A DNA stretch of 64,000 nucleotides from an uncultured Bacteroidales bacterium (lineage in GTDB: Bacteria; Bacteroidota; Bacteroidia; Bacteroidales; P3), in NCBI GenBank assembly GCA_900317955.1, contig ONIP01000013.1, forward strand, positions 25,465 to 89,464, written 5' to 3'. The translations under genes were made by a program, and so were the position numbers. The notes under the pieces were generated by a model. The model saw only the letters and a list, made by a program, of their open reading frames with translations. It ran no database searches and was not told where the DNA came from. Positions 50,003-58,917 of the stretch are shown in pieces; the first letter of the stretch is position 1, and each line of letters begins with the position of its first letter.

Positions 50003-51324
50003 TAGCGAGTGCGCACGATGGTGGTCTTACCTATCCAGCCGGGGACGAAATAGCTGTGGCCGTCTATGAGGTCGAGCATGAAGGCATCGTTCTTTTTGGG
50101 GAAGTAGCCTGCATAAGAGCTGATGATGTTGTCGGCCTTGCTGATAATTTCCTCGGTGGGTTCAACTTGTTTTGCGTGACGAGCTTCGTCGACGGCGACC
50201 CAGTAAGCGGATCGGCCACCCATGCCGTCGTCGATGCTACGGCTGCCCATGGCGTAGACCTGAGCGAGTACGAGATAGGGTTCACCCTTGGTACGGTCGA
50301 CTTCGGCGGCCTTGAGGAGAGCAGTGCGGGCTGCGGAATAGCTGTCCTGTCCGGCATAGGAGAGGCCGAGGATAAGGTAGGCCATGTAGCGGTCCTTTTT
50401 GTCAGTGAGCTGGTCGACGGCGTCCTTGACATATTCGATGGCTTTGGAGTACTGTTTCTTACCCAAGCACATCTGACCCATACGCATTGCGGTGCTGGGA
50501 GAGGGTTCGAGACGGTAGAGTTGCTCGGTGGCAGCGAAGAAGAGGGGGTTGTTTTCGGTGCAGCCTTTCTTCATCATAATGCCAGTGATTTTTTTGAGGA
50601 GGTCGATGTTGTTGGGGTCGGCATCGAATTTCTTCTGATAGATGGAGACGAGCTGGTCGCAAGAGGCGTAGGGTGAGAAGACGGACTCGACGTTGACCAT
50701 GTAGCCTCTAATCTTGGCAGCCTTGACGCTGTCGTCGACGACGGTGTCGAGGATGTTCTGGAGCAGTTCACTGACGATGTCGTAGTTGTCGATGACCAAG
50801 GTAGGTTCTGCAAGACCGGCCTTGACATAGTCGACAGTGGATTTGAAGAAGAGGGTGAGATAGTTTTCGTCAAGCTGTTCGGCACCGGCCTGGATGGCTT
50901 GATTGTAGGTCTCGTAAATATCCTTGACCGCAGAGGGACGGAGAGTGCTAAGGTCGTAGGCTTTCATGGCTTTGACTTTAGCTTCCTCGCCGAAGTACTG
51001 GGCGCGGAGGTCGTACATGTTCATGAGTTCATCGATGTAACCATCGCGTTCTTCAGCGGTTTTGGCATTGTTGACCATAGTTTTGAGGATGGTGGAACCA
51101 CGCTGGTAAACGGTTTTGCTGAAGCGGGGGCAGTGTTTGATAATCTCACGCCAAGGTTCATAGCATTCGGCATAGCTTTTTTGACGATAGAAGTCTTGGT
51201 AGAGCGAGACGTTGACGATGCAAGCTGCGCTGTCTTCGGGGGTGTCGCCCCATTTGCTTTGAGCGGGAGCCGAGGCACCGAGTGCGATAACGGCTGCCAG
51301 GATGATGGGTTGGAGTTTTTTCAT
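50002..51324 (-). CDS. Exported TPR protein
   Basis: A 440-residue periplasmic protein with a signal peptide (1-22) and mostly alpha-helical repeats. TPR-like units can be seen at about 265-380, for example MRMGQMCLGKKQYSKAIEYVKDAV (quoted as GQMCLGKKQYSKAIEYV) and AYLILGLSYAGQDSYSAARTALLKA (quoted as LGLSYAGQDSYSAARTAL). The C-terminus (SYFVPGWIGKTTIVRTR) is not helical. TPR genes in this place between an outer-membrane protein and lptC are a common arrangement in Bacteroidales. The partner is unknown; an assembly scaffold is probable. Confidence 0.85.
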   Translation of the reverse strand: MKKLQPIILAAVIALGASAPAQSKWGDTPEDSAACIVNVSLYQDFYRQKSYAECYEPWREIIKHCPRFSKTVYQRGSTILKTMVNNAKTAEERDGYIDELMNMYDLRAQYFGEEAKVKAMKAYDLSTLRPSAVKDIYETYNQAIQAGAEQLDENYLTLFFKSTVDYVKAGLAEPTLVIDNYDIVSELLQNILDTVVDDSVKAAKIRGYMVNVESVFSPYASCDQLVSIYQKKFDADPNNIDLLKKITGIMMKKGCTENNPLFFAATEQLYRLEPSPSTAMRMGQMCLGKKQYSKAIEYVKDAVDQLTDKKDRYMAYLILGLSYAGQDSYSAARTALLKAAEVDRTKGEPYLVLAQVYAMGSRSIDDGMGGRSAYWVAVDEARHAKQVEPTEEIISKADNIISSYAGYFPKKNDAFMLDLIDGHSYFVPGWIGKTTIVRTR

Positions 51325-51459
51325 TTTTGTGAATGTTTGGCCCGGATTGCGGGCGGTTGTTTTATGTTGTTTTCTGTTTTGTATTATTTACGGAGGATTT
51401 ATTGCATGAGGCCTTGCGACCAGGGTTTGTATTTCGAGATGTAAGAGGGGCTGAAAGGA

Positions 51460-52797
51460 TTAGTTGTACTTGCGTTTGACGAACCAGCGTTCACATGAGC
51501 CGACGGCAATGCCGAAGGTAAAGGTGTCACGACGGAGAAGCGATGCATCACCGAAAGAAGAGTAGCCGAGGGCAAGGGTGAGAAGCGAGCGGCCTTTGCG
51601 CATGGGGAGATGGACAGCGAGGCCACCACCGGTTTCGTTGAGGACGGTGAGGTCGTGGCCGATGGGTTGGAGGGCGAGTTTGCCGTGGTTGTGGTATAGG
51701 CCGGCACTTAGACCGATACGACCCCAGTAGGTGGCAGCATCGGGATTGCCTTTCCATTCATAGCCGAGGGCGACCCGGAGATTGGGGGTGGTACGGAGAG
51801 CAGTGGCGCCAAAAATGTTATGGCCGGGGTCTTCTTGGTAGGAGATGTCACCTTTGGGGGCGTAGTAGGCATCGAGGTCGATTTCCCAGCGGTTGTTGCG
51901 TTCAAGGGCAAGGCCGAGGCCGAAGGTTAGCGGTTGGTGAAGGGTGCTATTGTAGGTGTTGGGCTGACCGGAGGCGGGAAAAATGGTGTCGAAAAGGTAT
52001 TCGGTAGAGGCATAGTTGAGGAAGGTGTAGGCGAGGGTTTGATCTTTGATTGTGGAGGTACGGGGCAGACGGCAGGTTGCACCGAAACGGAGTGTGTGCT
52101 TAGCACCGACGGGCTGACTGTATTGCAGACCGAGGTCGAAGAGTAGGTTGGAGGTTTGGGTGTTTTTTTGACTGCGGGAGTTCATGCAATAGGTGCTGTC
52201 GTTGTGTTGGAACTGATAGGTGATGGCACGTGTGATGCCGCCGTAAAGGTAATTGACATTGAAGCCGAATGATAGACGGGGAGTTATGTTGAAGGCGTTG
52301 CCCCAGTAGAACTGAGTGACACCGCCATTGCCGTCGTAGACGGTTTTGACATCACTGTCGGTGAGAGGGTCGTAGAGGGTATGGACAGACTCATAGTTGA
52401 CAATGCTGAAGGGAAGCATACCGATGGAGGTTTTCCACCAATGAGTAATCGGGAATGCTACGGCAAGATAGGCGAGACTGCCTTCGGCACCAGGCAGACG
52501 GGAATTGCCGCCACGCAGAACGCTGTTCTGGATATTGATACCGATGTCAAAGACGAAACTTTCACTTTCAACAGCAGCATAAGAGGCAGGGTTGAAGGGG
52601 TTGACTGTGTTGCGAGAAGAGCGGCTGTAAATAGTGCCACCCATGCCAAAAGCCCGGGGCATGTTATAGGGCATGTCGGTAAGTCCGATGCCGTATTGCG
52701 AAAATGGGACATTGAGGCCGTCCTGTGCAATGGCGGGTTGCAACAGGCTGGTGGCAAAGAGCACCAGGGCGATGATGAGAGTATGTTTATTTTTCAT
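51460..52797 (-). CDS. Outer-membrane protein, FadL/OmpP1-like
   Basis: A 445-residue outer-membrane barrel: signal peptide 1-24, then NVPFSQYGIGLTDMPYNMPRAFGMGGT (quoted as FSQYGIG and PRAFGMGGT), the typical start of Bacteroidota FadL-like proteins, with NPFNPASYAAVE (about 66-77), the hatch-like stretch. Strands rich in aromatic residues fill the rest. The C-terminus does not end in the classical aromatic residue but in KRKYN. It could import hydrophobic compounds, but no ligand is known. It overlaps coaX by 11 bases. Confidence 0.85.
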   Translation of the reverse strand: MKNKHTLIIALVLFATSLLQPAIAQDGLNVPFSQYGIGLTDMPYNMPRAFGMGGTIYSRSSRNTVNPFNPASYAAVESESFVFDIGINIQNSVLRGGNSRLPGAEGSLAYLAVAFPITHWWKTSIGMLPFSIVNYESVHTLYDPLTDSDVKTVYDGNGGVTQFYWGNAFNITPRLSFGFNVNYLYGGITRAITYQFQHNDSTYCMNSRSQKNTQTSNLLFDLGLQYSQPVGAKHTLRFGATCRLPRTSTIKDQTLAYTFLNYASTEYLFDTIFPASGQPNTYNSTLHQPLTFGLGLALERNNRWEIDLDAYYAPKGDISYQEDPGHNIFGATALRTTPNLRVALGYEWKGNPDAATYWGRIGLSAGLYHNHGKLALQPIGHDLTVLNETGGGLAVHLPMRKGRSLLTLALGYSSFGDASLLRRDTFTFGIAVGSCERWFVKRKYN

Positions 52798-53509
52798 TTT
52801 GTTTGAGTATCACGTTAAGTCCTGTAAGAACCAGGTCGGGGTGGAAGGAGGCAGATGGCAGGGAGGGCGAACCGGATGCCCAAAGACGGGCGGAATCGCC
52901 TCCTGTCAAGAGGATGTTGACCGCACCGTGGAGGGAGGTGTAGTGCTGGATGAAACCCTGCACGGCAAACCTTGTGGCAGTAAGGACGCCGGCAGTGATG
53001 GATTCAGCAGTGCTACGGCCCGTAACGATGTGGTTGGAGCCTTCCACATTTTCTAATAACGGCAAACGAGCTGTAAAAGTATGCAAGGCGCGGAATTTCA
53101 TGTCGAGACCTGGGAGTATGGCACCTCCACGGTAGGTACCGGAAGCATCGACAAAGTCAATGGTTATGCAGGTTCCGGCATCAATGATAAGGCTGTTGGC
53201 GTTGGGGAAAAGTTTCCACGCGCCACATGCGGAGGCGATGCGGTCGGGGCCAAGAGTGCGGGGGGTGGCGTAATCGACGGCAATGGGGAGTCGGGAGTCG
53301 GGGCCGAGGATATGGACAGGTCGGCCAGAAAGGGTAAGAGGTGAGAGGTCGGCCTGGCCAGAGGCGCACACGGCAGCACACGACCAAGAATGCTGACGAC
53401 AGAGGCGGGGCAGGGAGTCGGGGGAGACGATGCCTTGAAGGGTGAGGGTATCGTCCTTGAAGAGTGCCCATTTGACACGTGTGTTGCCTATGTCGAGAAT
53501 GAGATTCAT
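52787..53509 (-). CDS. coaX: Type III pantothenate kinase
   Basis: First step of coenzyme A synthesis (pantothenate phosphorylation by the type III, ASKHA-fold enzyme). The 240 residues contain ILDIGNTRVKWALF (about 4-17; phosphate-binding and catalytic Asp), the segment GPDRIASACGAW (about 93-104), and LIIDAGTCITIDFVD (about 112-126). It overlaps pth by 4 bases and the outer-membrane protein gene by 11, so it is in the middle of a tightly packed operon. Confidence 0.94.
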   Translation of the reverse strand: MNLILDIGNTRVKWALFKDDTLTLQGIVSPDSLPRLCRQHSWSCAAVCASGQADLSPLTLSGRPVHILGPDSRLPIAVDYATPRTLGPDRIASACGAWKLFPNANSLIIDAGTCITIDFVDASGTYRGGAILPGLDMKFRALHTFTARLPLLENVEGSNHIVTGRSTAESITAGVLTATRFAVQGFIQHYTSLHGAVNILLTGGDSARLWASGSPSLPSASFHPDLVLTGLNVILKQNEK

Positions 53510-54066
53510 TTATTGAAAAGGTTCATCGCCCTGTCGGGGCCTTGGGTTGCAAAACAGGTTATGGCCTCGCAAGCGTTGTCGATCTGGGGGTCAAGGAGAG
53601 CCTGTTCGGCTGGTGAGAAAGCACCGAGGACATATTCAATCTGGTGACCACGGCCGAAGTCGTTGCCTACACCGATACGAAGACGGCAGTAGTCAGAGCG
53701 ACCAAGGAGGGATTCGATGCTGCGGAGACCGTTGTGTCCACCGGCGCCACCCTGTTTTTTGAGACGGATGGTGCCAAGGGGAAGAGCAATGTCGTCTACC
53801 ACAATAAGAAGCTTGTCGATGGGTACTTTTTCGGCTTGCATCCAATAGCGGACGGCTTCACCGCTGAGATTCATGAAAGTGGTGGGTTTGATGAGAACCA
53901 GGGTCCTGCCCTGATGCTTGATTTCGGTGCGATAGGCACGCCTTTGGAGAGTCCAGCGAGCCTGATGGCGGTCGGCAAGGGAATCGACCACCATGAAACC
54001 GGCATTGTGGCGGGTTCCTTGATATTCGGTTCCGATGTTGCCCAGTCCCACGATAAGATATTTCAT
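53506..54066 (-). CDS. pth: Peptidyl-tRNA hydrolase
   Basis: Releases tRNA from dropped peptidyl-tRNA. From the ATG at 54064-54066 the protein has 186 residues, beginning YLIVGLGNIG with Asn10; catalytic His20 follows in TRHNAGF. Also present are FMNLSGEAV (about 68-76), and VVDDIALPLG (about 94-103) with the second catalytic Asp. The start up to 54147 can be excluded because it lies at the promoter; 54126 is a possible but unusual longer start. First gene of the pth-coaX-OMP operon. Confidence 0.95.
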   Translation of the reverse strand: MKYLIVGLGNIGTEYQGTRHNAGFMVVDSLADRHQARWTLQRRAYRTEIKHQGRTLVLIKPTTFMNLSGEAVRYWMQAEKVPIDKLLIVVDDIALPLGTIRLKKQGGAGGHNGLRSIESLLGRSDYCRLRIGVGNDFGRGHQIEYVLGAFSPAEQALLDPQIDNACEAITCFATQGPDRAMNLFNK

Positions 54067-54144
54067 GTCGTCGTATGTGTGGCGGTCTGGTTTACAGCCC
54101 TTAAACAATCTTTTTAATAGTTGCATCGTAAAATTATCAGCCTG

Positions 54145-54152
54145 CAAAGTTA
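54145..54152 (-). promoter_or_regulatory. -7 box of the pth operon
   Basis: TAACTTTG on the minus strand. Its transcript starts near 54138, leaving about 70 bases before pth. Together with the box at 54347, it marks the 376-base gap as a divergent promoter region; no other feature is seen in it. Confidence 0.65.
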
Positions 54153-54346
54153 CAAACTTTTTTTGAATTATTGTTTTTTATATATGAGACGATGTGTGAT
54201 GTGTTGCTCTAGATTACATTATGGGAGGTGCACCAATAGGAGTTGTCCGTCATAGCTTTTTGTTTACTTCTGGGAGGATGTAATATATGGTTACTGACGG
54301 AGGGTGTTTTTTTGCTTGATTTTGTTGTTGATTGTGTTTTTTTTTG

Positions 54347-54354
54347 TATTTTTG
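54347..54354 (+). promoter_or_regulatory. -7 box of purD
   Basis: TATTTTTG with TTG/TTTG words 16-22 bases upstream, 89 bases before the start at 54443. Confidence 0.6.
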
Positions 54355-54442
54355 CATTTTGTTTATGGCGGGGAAATGTATAGCCATGTGCATTTGCTCC
54401 CGTTGAAATGAAAGTTATTGTAACATTAAAGTTTCGAATTTT

Positions 54443-55756
54443 ATGAATATACTTCTTCTTGGATCAGGCGGCCGCGAGCATGCAATGGCATGCCGCATAG
54501 CAGCCAGCGAACGTTGCAGCAAACTGTATGTGGCACCGGGCAATGCCGGGACCGGCGAGGTGCCAAAGTGTGAGAATGTAGCATGCGACCCAATGAATTT
54601 TGCCGAGGTAGGGCAATTTGTTACGAGTCACAATGTGGCGATGGTCGTAGTGGGGCCTGAGGCTCCGCTGGTGGCGGGAATAGCAGATTACTTTGCCAAA
54701 GAGACCAATTTGAAAAATGTGATGGTGATAGGACCGGGCGCATCGGGAGCGCAGTTGGAAGGCAGCAAGGATTTTGCAAAGCAGTTTATGCAACGCCACA
54801 ATATTCCGACAGCAGCCTACCGCACCTTCGCAGCCAGCGAGGTGGAAGACGGAGTGGCTTTTCTGCGCACATTAAAGAGCCCGTATGTGCTGAAAGCAGA
54901 CGGCCTGGCAGCAGGAAAGGGAGTGCTGATAATAGATAACCTGGACGAGGCGGAACGCGAGCTGAGAGGGATGCTTGTAGACGGGAAGTTCGGCGAGGCA
55001 TCGGCCAAGGTTGTGGTTGAAGAGTTCCTCAGCGGAGTTGAGTTGAGTGTATTTGTGCTCACCGACGGCAGACACTACAAGATTCTGCCCACCGCCAAAG
55101 ATTATAAACGCATTGACGACGGCGACACTGGCCCAAACACTGGCGGCATGGGCTCAATAAGCCCTGTGCACTTTGCCGACAAACCGTTTATGCAGAAGGT
55201 TGAAGAACGGATTGTGGCTCCGACGGTAAAGGGACTGCACGACGAAGGAATTGACTACAAAGGTTTCATCTTTGTGGGACTGATGGCCGTCCGCAATGGC
55301 AATACCGGCGAACTGGAACCCTACGTGATAGAGTACAACGCCCGTATGGGAGACCCAGAGACCGAAAGTGTATTCCCCCGCATAACAAGCGATGTGGTAG
55401 ATTTGTTTGAGCACACATGGCAAGGAAACCTGCATCAAACCACAGTGGACGTGGATCCACGCACGGCAGCATGCGTTATGATGGTGTCTGGAGGATACCC
55501 TGGACACTATGAGAAAGGAAAGACCATTACCGGTGTTGACCAGGTTGAGGGCAGCATGGTGTTTCATGCCGGCACCCGCCGAGGGGCTGATGGCTCACTT
55601 CAGACCGCCGGAGGTCGTGTGCTGTGCATCACATCGCTGGCCGACAATATGCCGGTTGCCGTGCTGAAATCATATCAGGAAGTGGAAAAAATCAACTGGG
55701 AAGGCTGTTTCTTCCGTCATGATATCGGACAAGACTTGTTGAAAATGATGATTTAA
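54443..55756 (+). CDS. purD: Phosphoribosylamine-glycine ligase
   Basis: Second step of purine synthesis (GAR synthetase). The 437-residue protein is a complete ATP-grasp enzyme: LLLGSGGREHAMA (about 4-16) is the N-domain P-loop-like stretch, KADGLAAGKGV (about 151-161) binds ATP, DGDTGPNTGGMGS (about 221-233) is the PurD signature, and RMGDPETE (about 306-313) carries the metal-binding residues. Monocistronic with its own promoter and terminator. Confidence 0.96.
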   Translation: MNILLLGSGGREHAMACRIAASERCSKLYVAPGNAGTGEVPKCENVACDPMNFAEVGQFVTSHNVAMVVVGPEAPLVAGIADYFAKETNLKNVMVIGPGASGAQLEGSKDFAKQFMQRHNIPTAAYRTFAASEVEDGVAFLRTLKSPYVLKADGLAAGKGVLIIDNLDEAERELRGMLVDGKFGEASAKVVVEEFLSGVELSVFVLTDGRHYKILPTAKDYKRIDDGDTGPNTGGMGSISPVHFADKPFMQKVEERIVAPTVKGLHDEGIDYKGFIFVGLMAVRNGNTGELEPYVIEYNARMGDPETESVFPRITSDVVDLFEHTWQGNLHQTTVDVDPRTAACVMMVSGGYPGHYEKGKTITGVDQVEGSMVFHAGTRRGADGSLQTAGGRVLCITSLADNMPVAVLKSYQEVEKINWEGCFFRHDIGQDLLKMMI

Positions 55757-55782
55757 ACCCAAAGGGGTTTGAATGATAAAGA

Positions 55783-55824
55783 AAAGAAGTACGGATTGCC
55801 TTTGCCAGCAATCCGTACTTCTTT
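55783..55824. terminator. Bidirectional terminator between purD and pnuT
   Basis: A perfect 17-bp stem (55783-55799 with 55808-55824) with A tract on the left and T-rich end on the right serves both convergent genes. The stop codon of pnuT (55823-55825) overlaps it. Confidence 0.9.
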
Positions 55825-56383
55825 ATTTTGCCTGTTTATACCAACGGATAATACCAAGGACACATACCACTTCGAAGACGATATAGAGTATCGCCGAGGC
55901 ATAGTTCCCTGTAAGCCAGAAGAGTGTTATCATTAGTGGCTCGACAAGAAGCCAGAAAATCCACTGTTGCCAGTACTTCTGCGACAGCATCCACATAGCA
56001 ACGACAGAGAGCGCCGAGGAGATGCCGTCAAGCCACGGTATCTGGCTTTCGCCAAGCGTCTGGAGCACCCACCACAGGACAACCGACAGGAACACTACGG
56101 CAGCGATAATCCACGGCCAGAATCGTGATGGGCACGACGTGATGGGACGCTCGGTACGGTCTTTGCTTTGAACCAAGCCCCGCCACACCAGCAATCCATA
56201 GACAGACATTATAAGATTGTAACAGCAGATAGTGCCGTTGGCATAGATTCCCGATGTGAAGTCAATGACGATGTAGAACAACGACATCAGAATACTGAGC
56301 GGCCAAAACCAACGGTCGGCTCGGTATTCGCTGACGATATAGGCCAGCCCGATAACGGCTCCAATGACTTCGATAGTAAGCAT
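55823..56383 (-). CDS. pnuT: PnuT, predicted thiamine transporter (PnuC family)
   Basis: A 186-residue inner-membrane protein with seven hydrophobic segments of the PnuC family. Near the C-terminal half WLDGISSALSVVAMWMLSQKYWQQW (quoted as WLDGISSALSVVAMWML and QKYWQQW) is the family's conserved vitamin-binding region. PnuC members take up NMN/nicotinamide riboside; PnuT members take up thiamine. The assignment rests on the operon: the upstream TonB receptor gene has a TPP riboswitch and 18 bases separate the two genes. Thiamine would be trapped by phosphorylation, but no kinase gene is here. Confidence 0.9.
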   Translation of the reverse strand: MLTIEVIGAVIGLAYIVSEYRADRWFWPLSILMSLFYIVIDFTSGIYANGTICCYNLIMSVYGLLVWRGLVQSKDRTERPITSCPSRFWPWIIAAVVFLSVVLWWVLQTLGESQIPWLDGISSALSVVAMWMLSQKYWQQWIFWLLVEPLMITLFWLTGNYASAILYIVFEVVCVLGIIRWYKQAK

Positions 56384-56401
56384 TGCGGGATTAGTGGTTG
56401 A

Positions 56402-58657
56402 TTAGAAGCTGTAAATCAGGCGAGCCATATAGTTGCGGCCGGGTTGCTGGAGGAAGCCGGAACTGTGATAGTAATAGACTGATGTTTCGCTGCTCCAATC
56501 ATCGTACCAGTCACTAACCCAAGCACTGAGACGATAATTGTGATTCAGCAGGTTGTTGACGGTAAGCTGAGCCTCGATGTTGTTGCCGTTTTTAAGATTC
56601 CAGGTATAGGAAACACTCATATTGAGCAGGAAATAGGGGTCGATGGCGTAGCACTCACGGCTGGTGTTGTCGGCATATTGCTTGCCGACATATTTACCAA
56701 TCAACTGCAATTTGGCACCACCGAAAGGAGTGAACGAGGCAATGGCGGCACCTACTACAGAGGGCGACAAGGCAAGGTCGGTGGTTCGGGTAACATTGTG
56801 GGGATTGTCATCACCATTGGTGAAGTCGGCAAAAGTATAGTCTAAAACTTTGTTGGTGCTCAACGTCAGGTTGGCATCCATGCGGAACCAATTGGTCACC
56901 TTTGCGCCGCCTTGCAACTCAATGCCCAAACGATAGCTCTTGTCTACATTCTCCATCAAGGTATAACCGCTGGCACTGATATTTCCGTTAGGGGTAAGCT
57001 GGTCTTTGTAAAGCATGGCGTATAAGTTGGCAGAGAAAGCCCAACGGCTATGTGCATATTGGTATCCGAGTTCGAGGTCGAGAAGGGTTTCCGCTTTCAC
57101 GGTGTCGGCGTTGGCTATGGCCTCCTTGATGTCGCTCTTGGCGGGTTCTCGGTTGCTGATACCTGCCACGAAGTAGGTGCGCTGATGGTCGTCAATACGG
57201 AAGTTCACACCTGCTTTGGGGTTGAAGAAGAGGTAGTTCTCGTTAAAATCAAGAGTGGTCTGCTGCTTATTCACATTACGGTCATCAGTGTTACCACGCA
57301 GTTTGTAGTTCACGGTACGCAACTGGAGGTCGACATACGCGTTAAGGTTGCGGTTGAAGTCGTAGGTAGCCTTGGCGTAGAGACTGTTGTCTACCTTGGT
57401 GCCATTGTAACGGTACCACTCATAAGGCGTATTGATATGAAGGGCAGTGTCGCGGAACCACAGCACATTGCCAAAGTGGTAGCCGTTGAAGTATAACATA
57501 TTATCTCCAATGGTAAAGGAGAGTTTGTCCCCATTGTAGTTGGCTGCTATGTTCCCCGTGATTCCGTTGTTATCCATCTGCTTGCGGCTTATATAATCAC
57601 CTTCTCCGTCGATGGGGAGGAACAGCTTCTTCTTATAACCTGCCTCGACCTTGTACTGCTCATAGTAACCGTCGCCATGGGTGAAGTTAAGGGCACCCTT
57701 GAGACTCCAACTGTCGGTAAGTAGGTGCGATACGTATAGCTGGTAGTGGCGTTGCCAGTAGTTGTCGGTTTCTTTGGGGTAGTACATAATGTGTCCATCC
57801 ATCTCGTATTGGCCCGCAGGATTATAACGCGGGTCGCGGTTGAGGTCGGCACTGTCGGCACCGTCCCAGGTTATGCCCGTAGTCTGGCTGCCGATGATGG
57901 CAAGAAGTTTAACCAGTGTACGTTTGCCATACCATGAGAGGCTGCCGAAGAAACTCTGCTGGTCGGCTCCGCCACCGCGCAGAAAACCGTCGCTGGTCAG
58001 CCCACTATAGGCAAAGTCAAAACTGAGGCCGCTGCTCATAATTCCCGTACCTCCGCCAATGCTGTACTGCTTGGTGTTCCAACTGCCAAAGCCCAAGTCG
58101 GCAATTCCGTAAGGCTGGCTTTGGGCATTGAGTGTTTGCAGGTTGATGGCTGCACCGAAGGCGGGACTGCCACCTGTTGAAGCACCCACGCCGCGCTGTA
58201 TCTGCATGCTCTGGGCCATACCGCCAAGATTGGGGATATTGTACCAGAAAACAGCCTGGCTCTCAGGGTCATTTAAGGTTATACCGTTGATATTGACGTT
58301 GATACGGGTAGCATCCACGCCACGTATTCTCAGTGCTGTGGCACCAACGGTACCGTTCTCGCCCGATGCCACAACCGAGGGCTGTGTTTCAAGCATGAAA
58401 GGTATACTCACATTGCCACGAGCCTGTTGCAGCTCTTCGGCCGAAACTGTGGTGGTGGTGAGCGGGGCCTTGTTGCTTACACGCACATCGTGGACTATCA
58501 CCTCGTCAAGGGTACGGATGGTGTCCTGGCTCTGCGCGTTCGCATTTGCGCCAAATAAAAGTATTGATGACAATGCACAGCAGGCTATCATCTGCTTGGC
58601 ATAAATCCTGGTGGTCTTGCGCTGATAGCGGCCACAAATGTATTTTTGTGTTTTCAT
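56402..58657 (-). CDS. TonB-dependent receptor for thiamine
   Basis: From the ATG at 58655-58657 the protein has 751 residues. An extended signal peptide (about 1-42, core CALSSILLFGANANA) is followed by the plug domain (about 50-175, with DEVIVHDVRV near the start and RIRGVDATRINVNINGI) and a 22-strand barrel ending ARLIYSF. No CarboxypepD_reg-like extra domain or SusD partner is present. The TPP riboswitch directly before the start and pnuT behind make thiamine (or its phosphate or precursor) the likely substrate. The longer frame up to 58813 is only the untranslated leader. Confidence 0.93.
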   Translation of the reverse strand: MKTQKYICGRYQRKTTRIYAKQMIACCALSSILLFGANANAQSQDTIRTLDEVIVHDVRVSNKAPLTTTTVSAEELQQARGNVSIPFMLETQPSVVASGENGTVGATALRIRGVDATRINVNINGITLNDPESQAVFWYNIPNLGGMAQSMQIQRGVGASTGGSPAFGAAINLQTLNAQSQPYGIADLGFGSWNTKQYSIGGGTGIMSSGLSFDFAYSGLTSDGFLRGGGADQQSFFGSLSWYGKRTLVKLLAIIGSQTTGITWDGADSADLNRDPRYNPAGQYEMDGHIMYYPKETDNYWQRHYQLYVSHLLTDSWSLKGALNFTHGDGYYEQYKVEAGYKKKLFLPIDGEGDYISRKQMDNNGITGNIAANYNGDKLSFTIGDNMLYFNGYHFGNVLWFRDTALHINTPYEWYRYNGTKVDNSLYAKATYDFNRNLNAYVDLQLRTVNYKLRGNTDDRNVNKQQTTLDFNENYLFFNPKAGVNFRIDDHQRTYFVAGISNREPAKSDIKEAIANADTVKAETLLDLELGYQYAHSRWAFSANLYAMLYKDQLTPNGNISASGYTLMENVDKSYRLGIELQGGAKVTNWFRMDANLTLSTNKVLDYTFADFTNGDDNPHNVTRTTDLALSPSVVGAAIASFTPFGGAKLQLIGKYVGKQYADNTSRECYAIDPYFLLNMSVSYTWNLKNGNNIEAQLTVNNLLNHNYRLSAWVSDWYDDWSSETSVYYYHSSGFLQQPGRNYMARLIYSF

Positions 58658-58662
58658 AGTCT

Positions 58663-58736
58663 TTTCCTCCGCCGGCATTATCCGGATCAGGTTCGAGGGT
58701 GTAATCTCAGCCACAACGTGTTGCAGCACCCCTAAA
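58663..58736 (-). promoter_or_regulatory. TPP riboswitch (THI element)
   Basis: Minus strand: AGGGGTGC, then GGCTGAGAT, ACCC, GAACCTGATCCGGATAATGCCGGCG, in the order of the conserved THI box (given here in short pieces: GAACCTGATC and CGGATAATGCCGGCG). Binding of thiamine pyrophosphate should lower expression of the receptor and pnuT. A strong GGAGGA Shine-Dalgarno follows directly (58665-58670), with 7 bases to the ATG, so there is no room for a separate terminator stem, and control should be at translation start. The 10 bases GCGGAGGAAA flank the aptamer as a direct repeat (58663-58672 and 58740-58749). Confidence 0.95.
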
Positions 58737-58763
58737 CGATTTCCTCCGCTCGGAAAGATGGTG

Positions 58764-58771
58764 CAAAGATA
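58764..58771 (-). promoter_or_regulatory. -7 box of the thiamine uptake operon
   Basis: TATCTTTG on the minus strand, about 28 bases upstream of the aptamer, so the transcript starts close to the riboswitch. Confidence 0.65.
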
Positions 58772-58917
58772 AGCTTTTTTTACGAATTTCATGGTTTTAA
58801 CTTTTTTTAACAACCATCCGTGTAAGATTTCTGCCTTTTCTACGTCTTAGGGGAGAAAAAACAACACGCTGTGGCCGCAAGCTTGTTCCTGAATTAAAAA
58901 TAAACAACTAAGACACA

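Noticed and set aside
54067..54147. 27-residue N-terminal extension of peptidyl-tRNA hydrolase
   Set aside because: The first Met lies at the -7 box of the promoter, and homologues start at MKYLIVGLGN.
58658..58813. 52-residue N-terminal extension of the TonB receptor
   Set aside because: These bases are the TPP riboswitch and promoter; the signal peptide starts at 58657.
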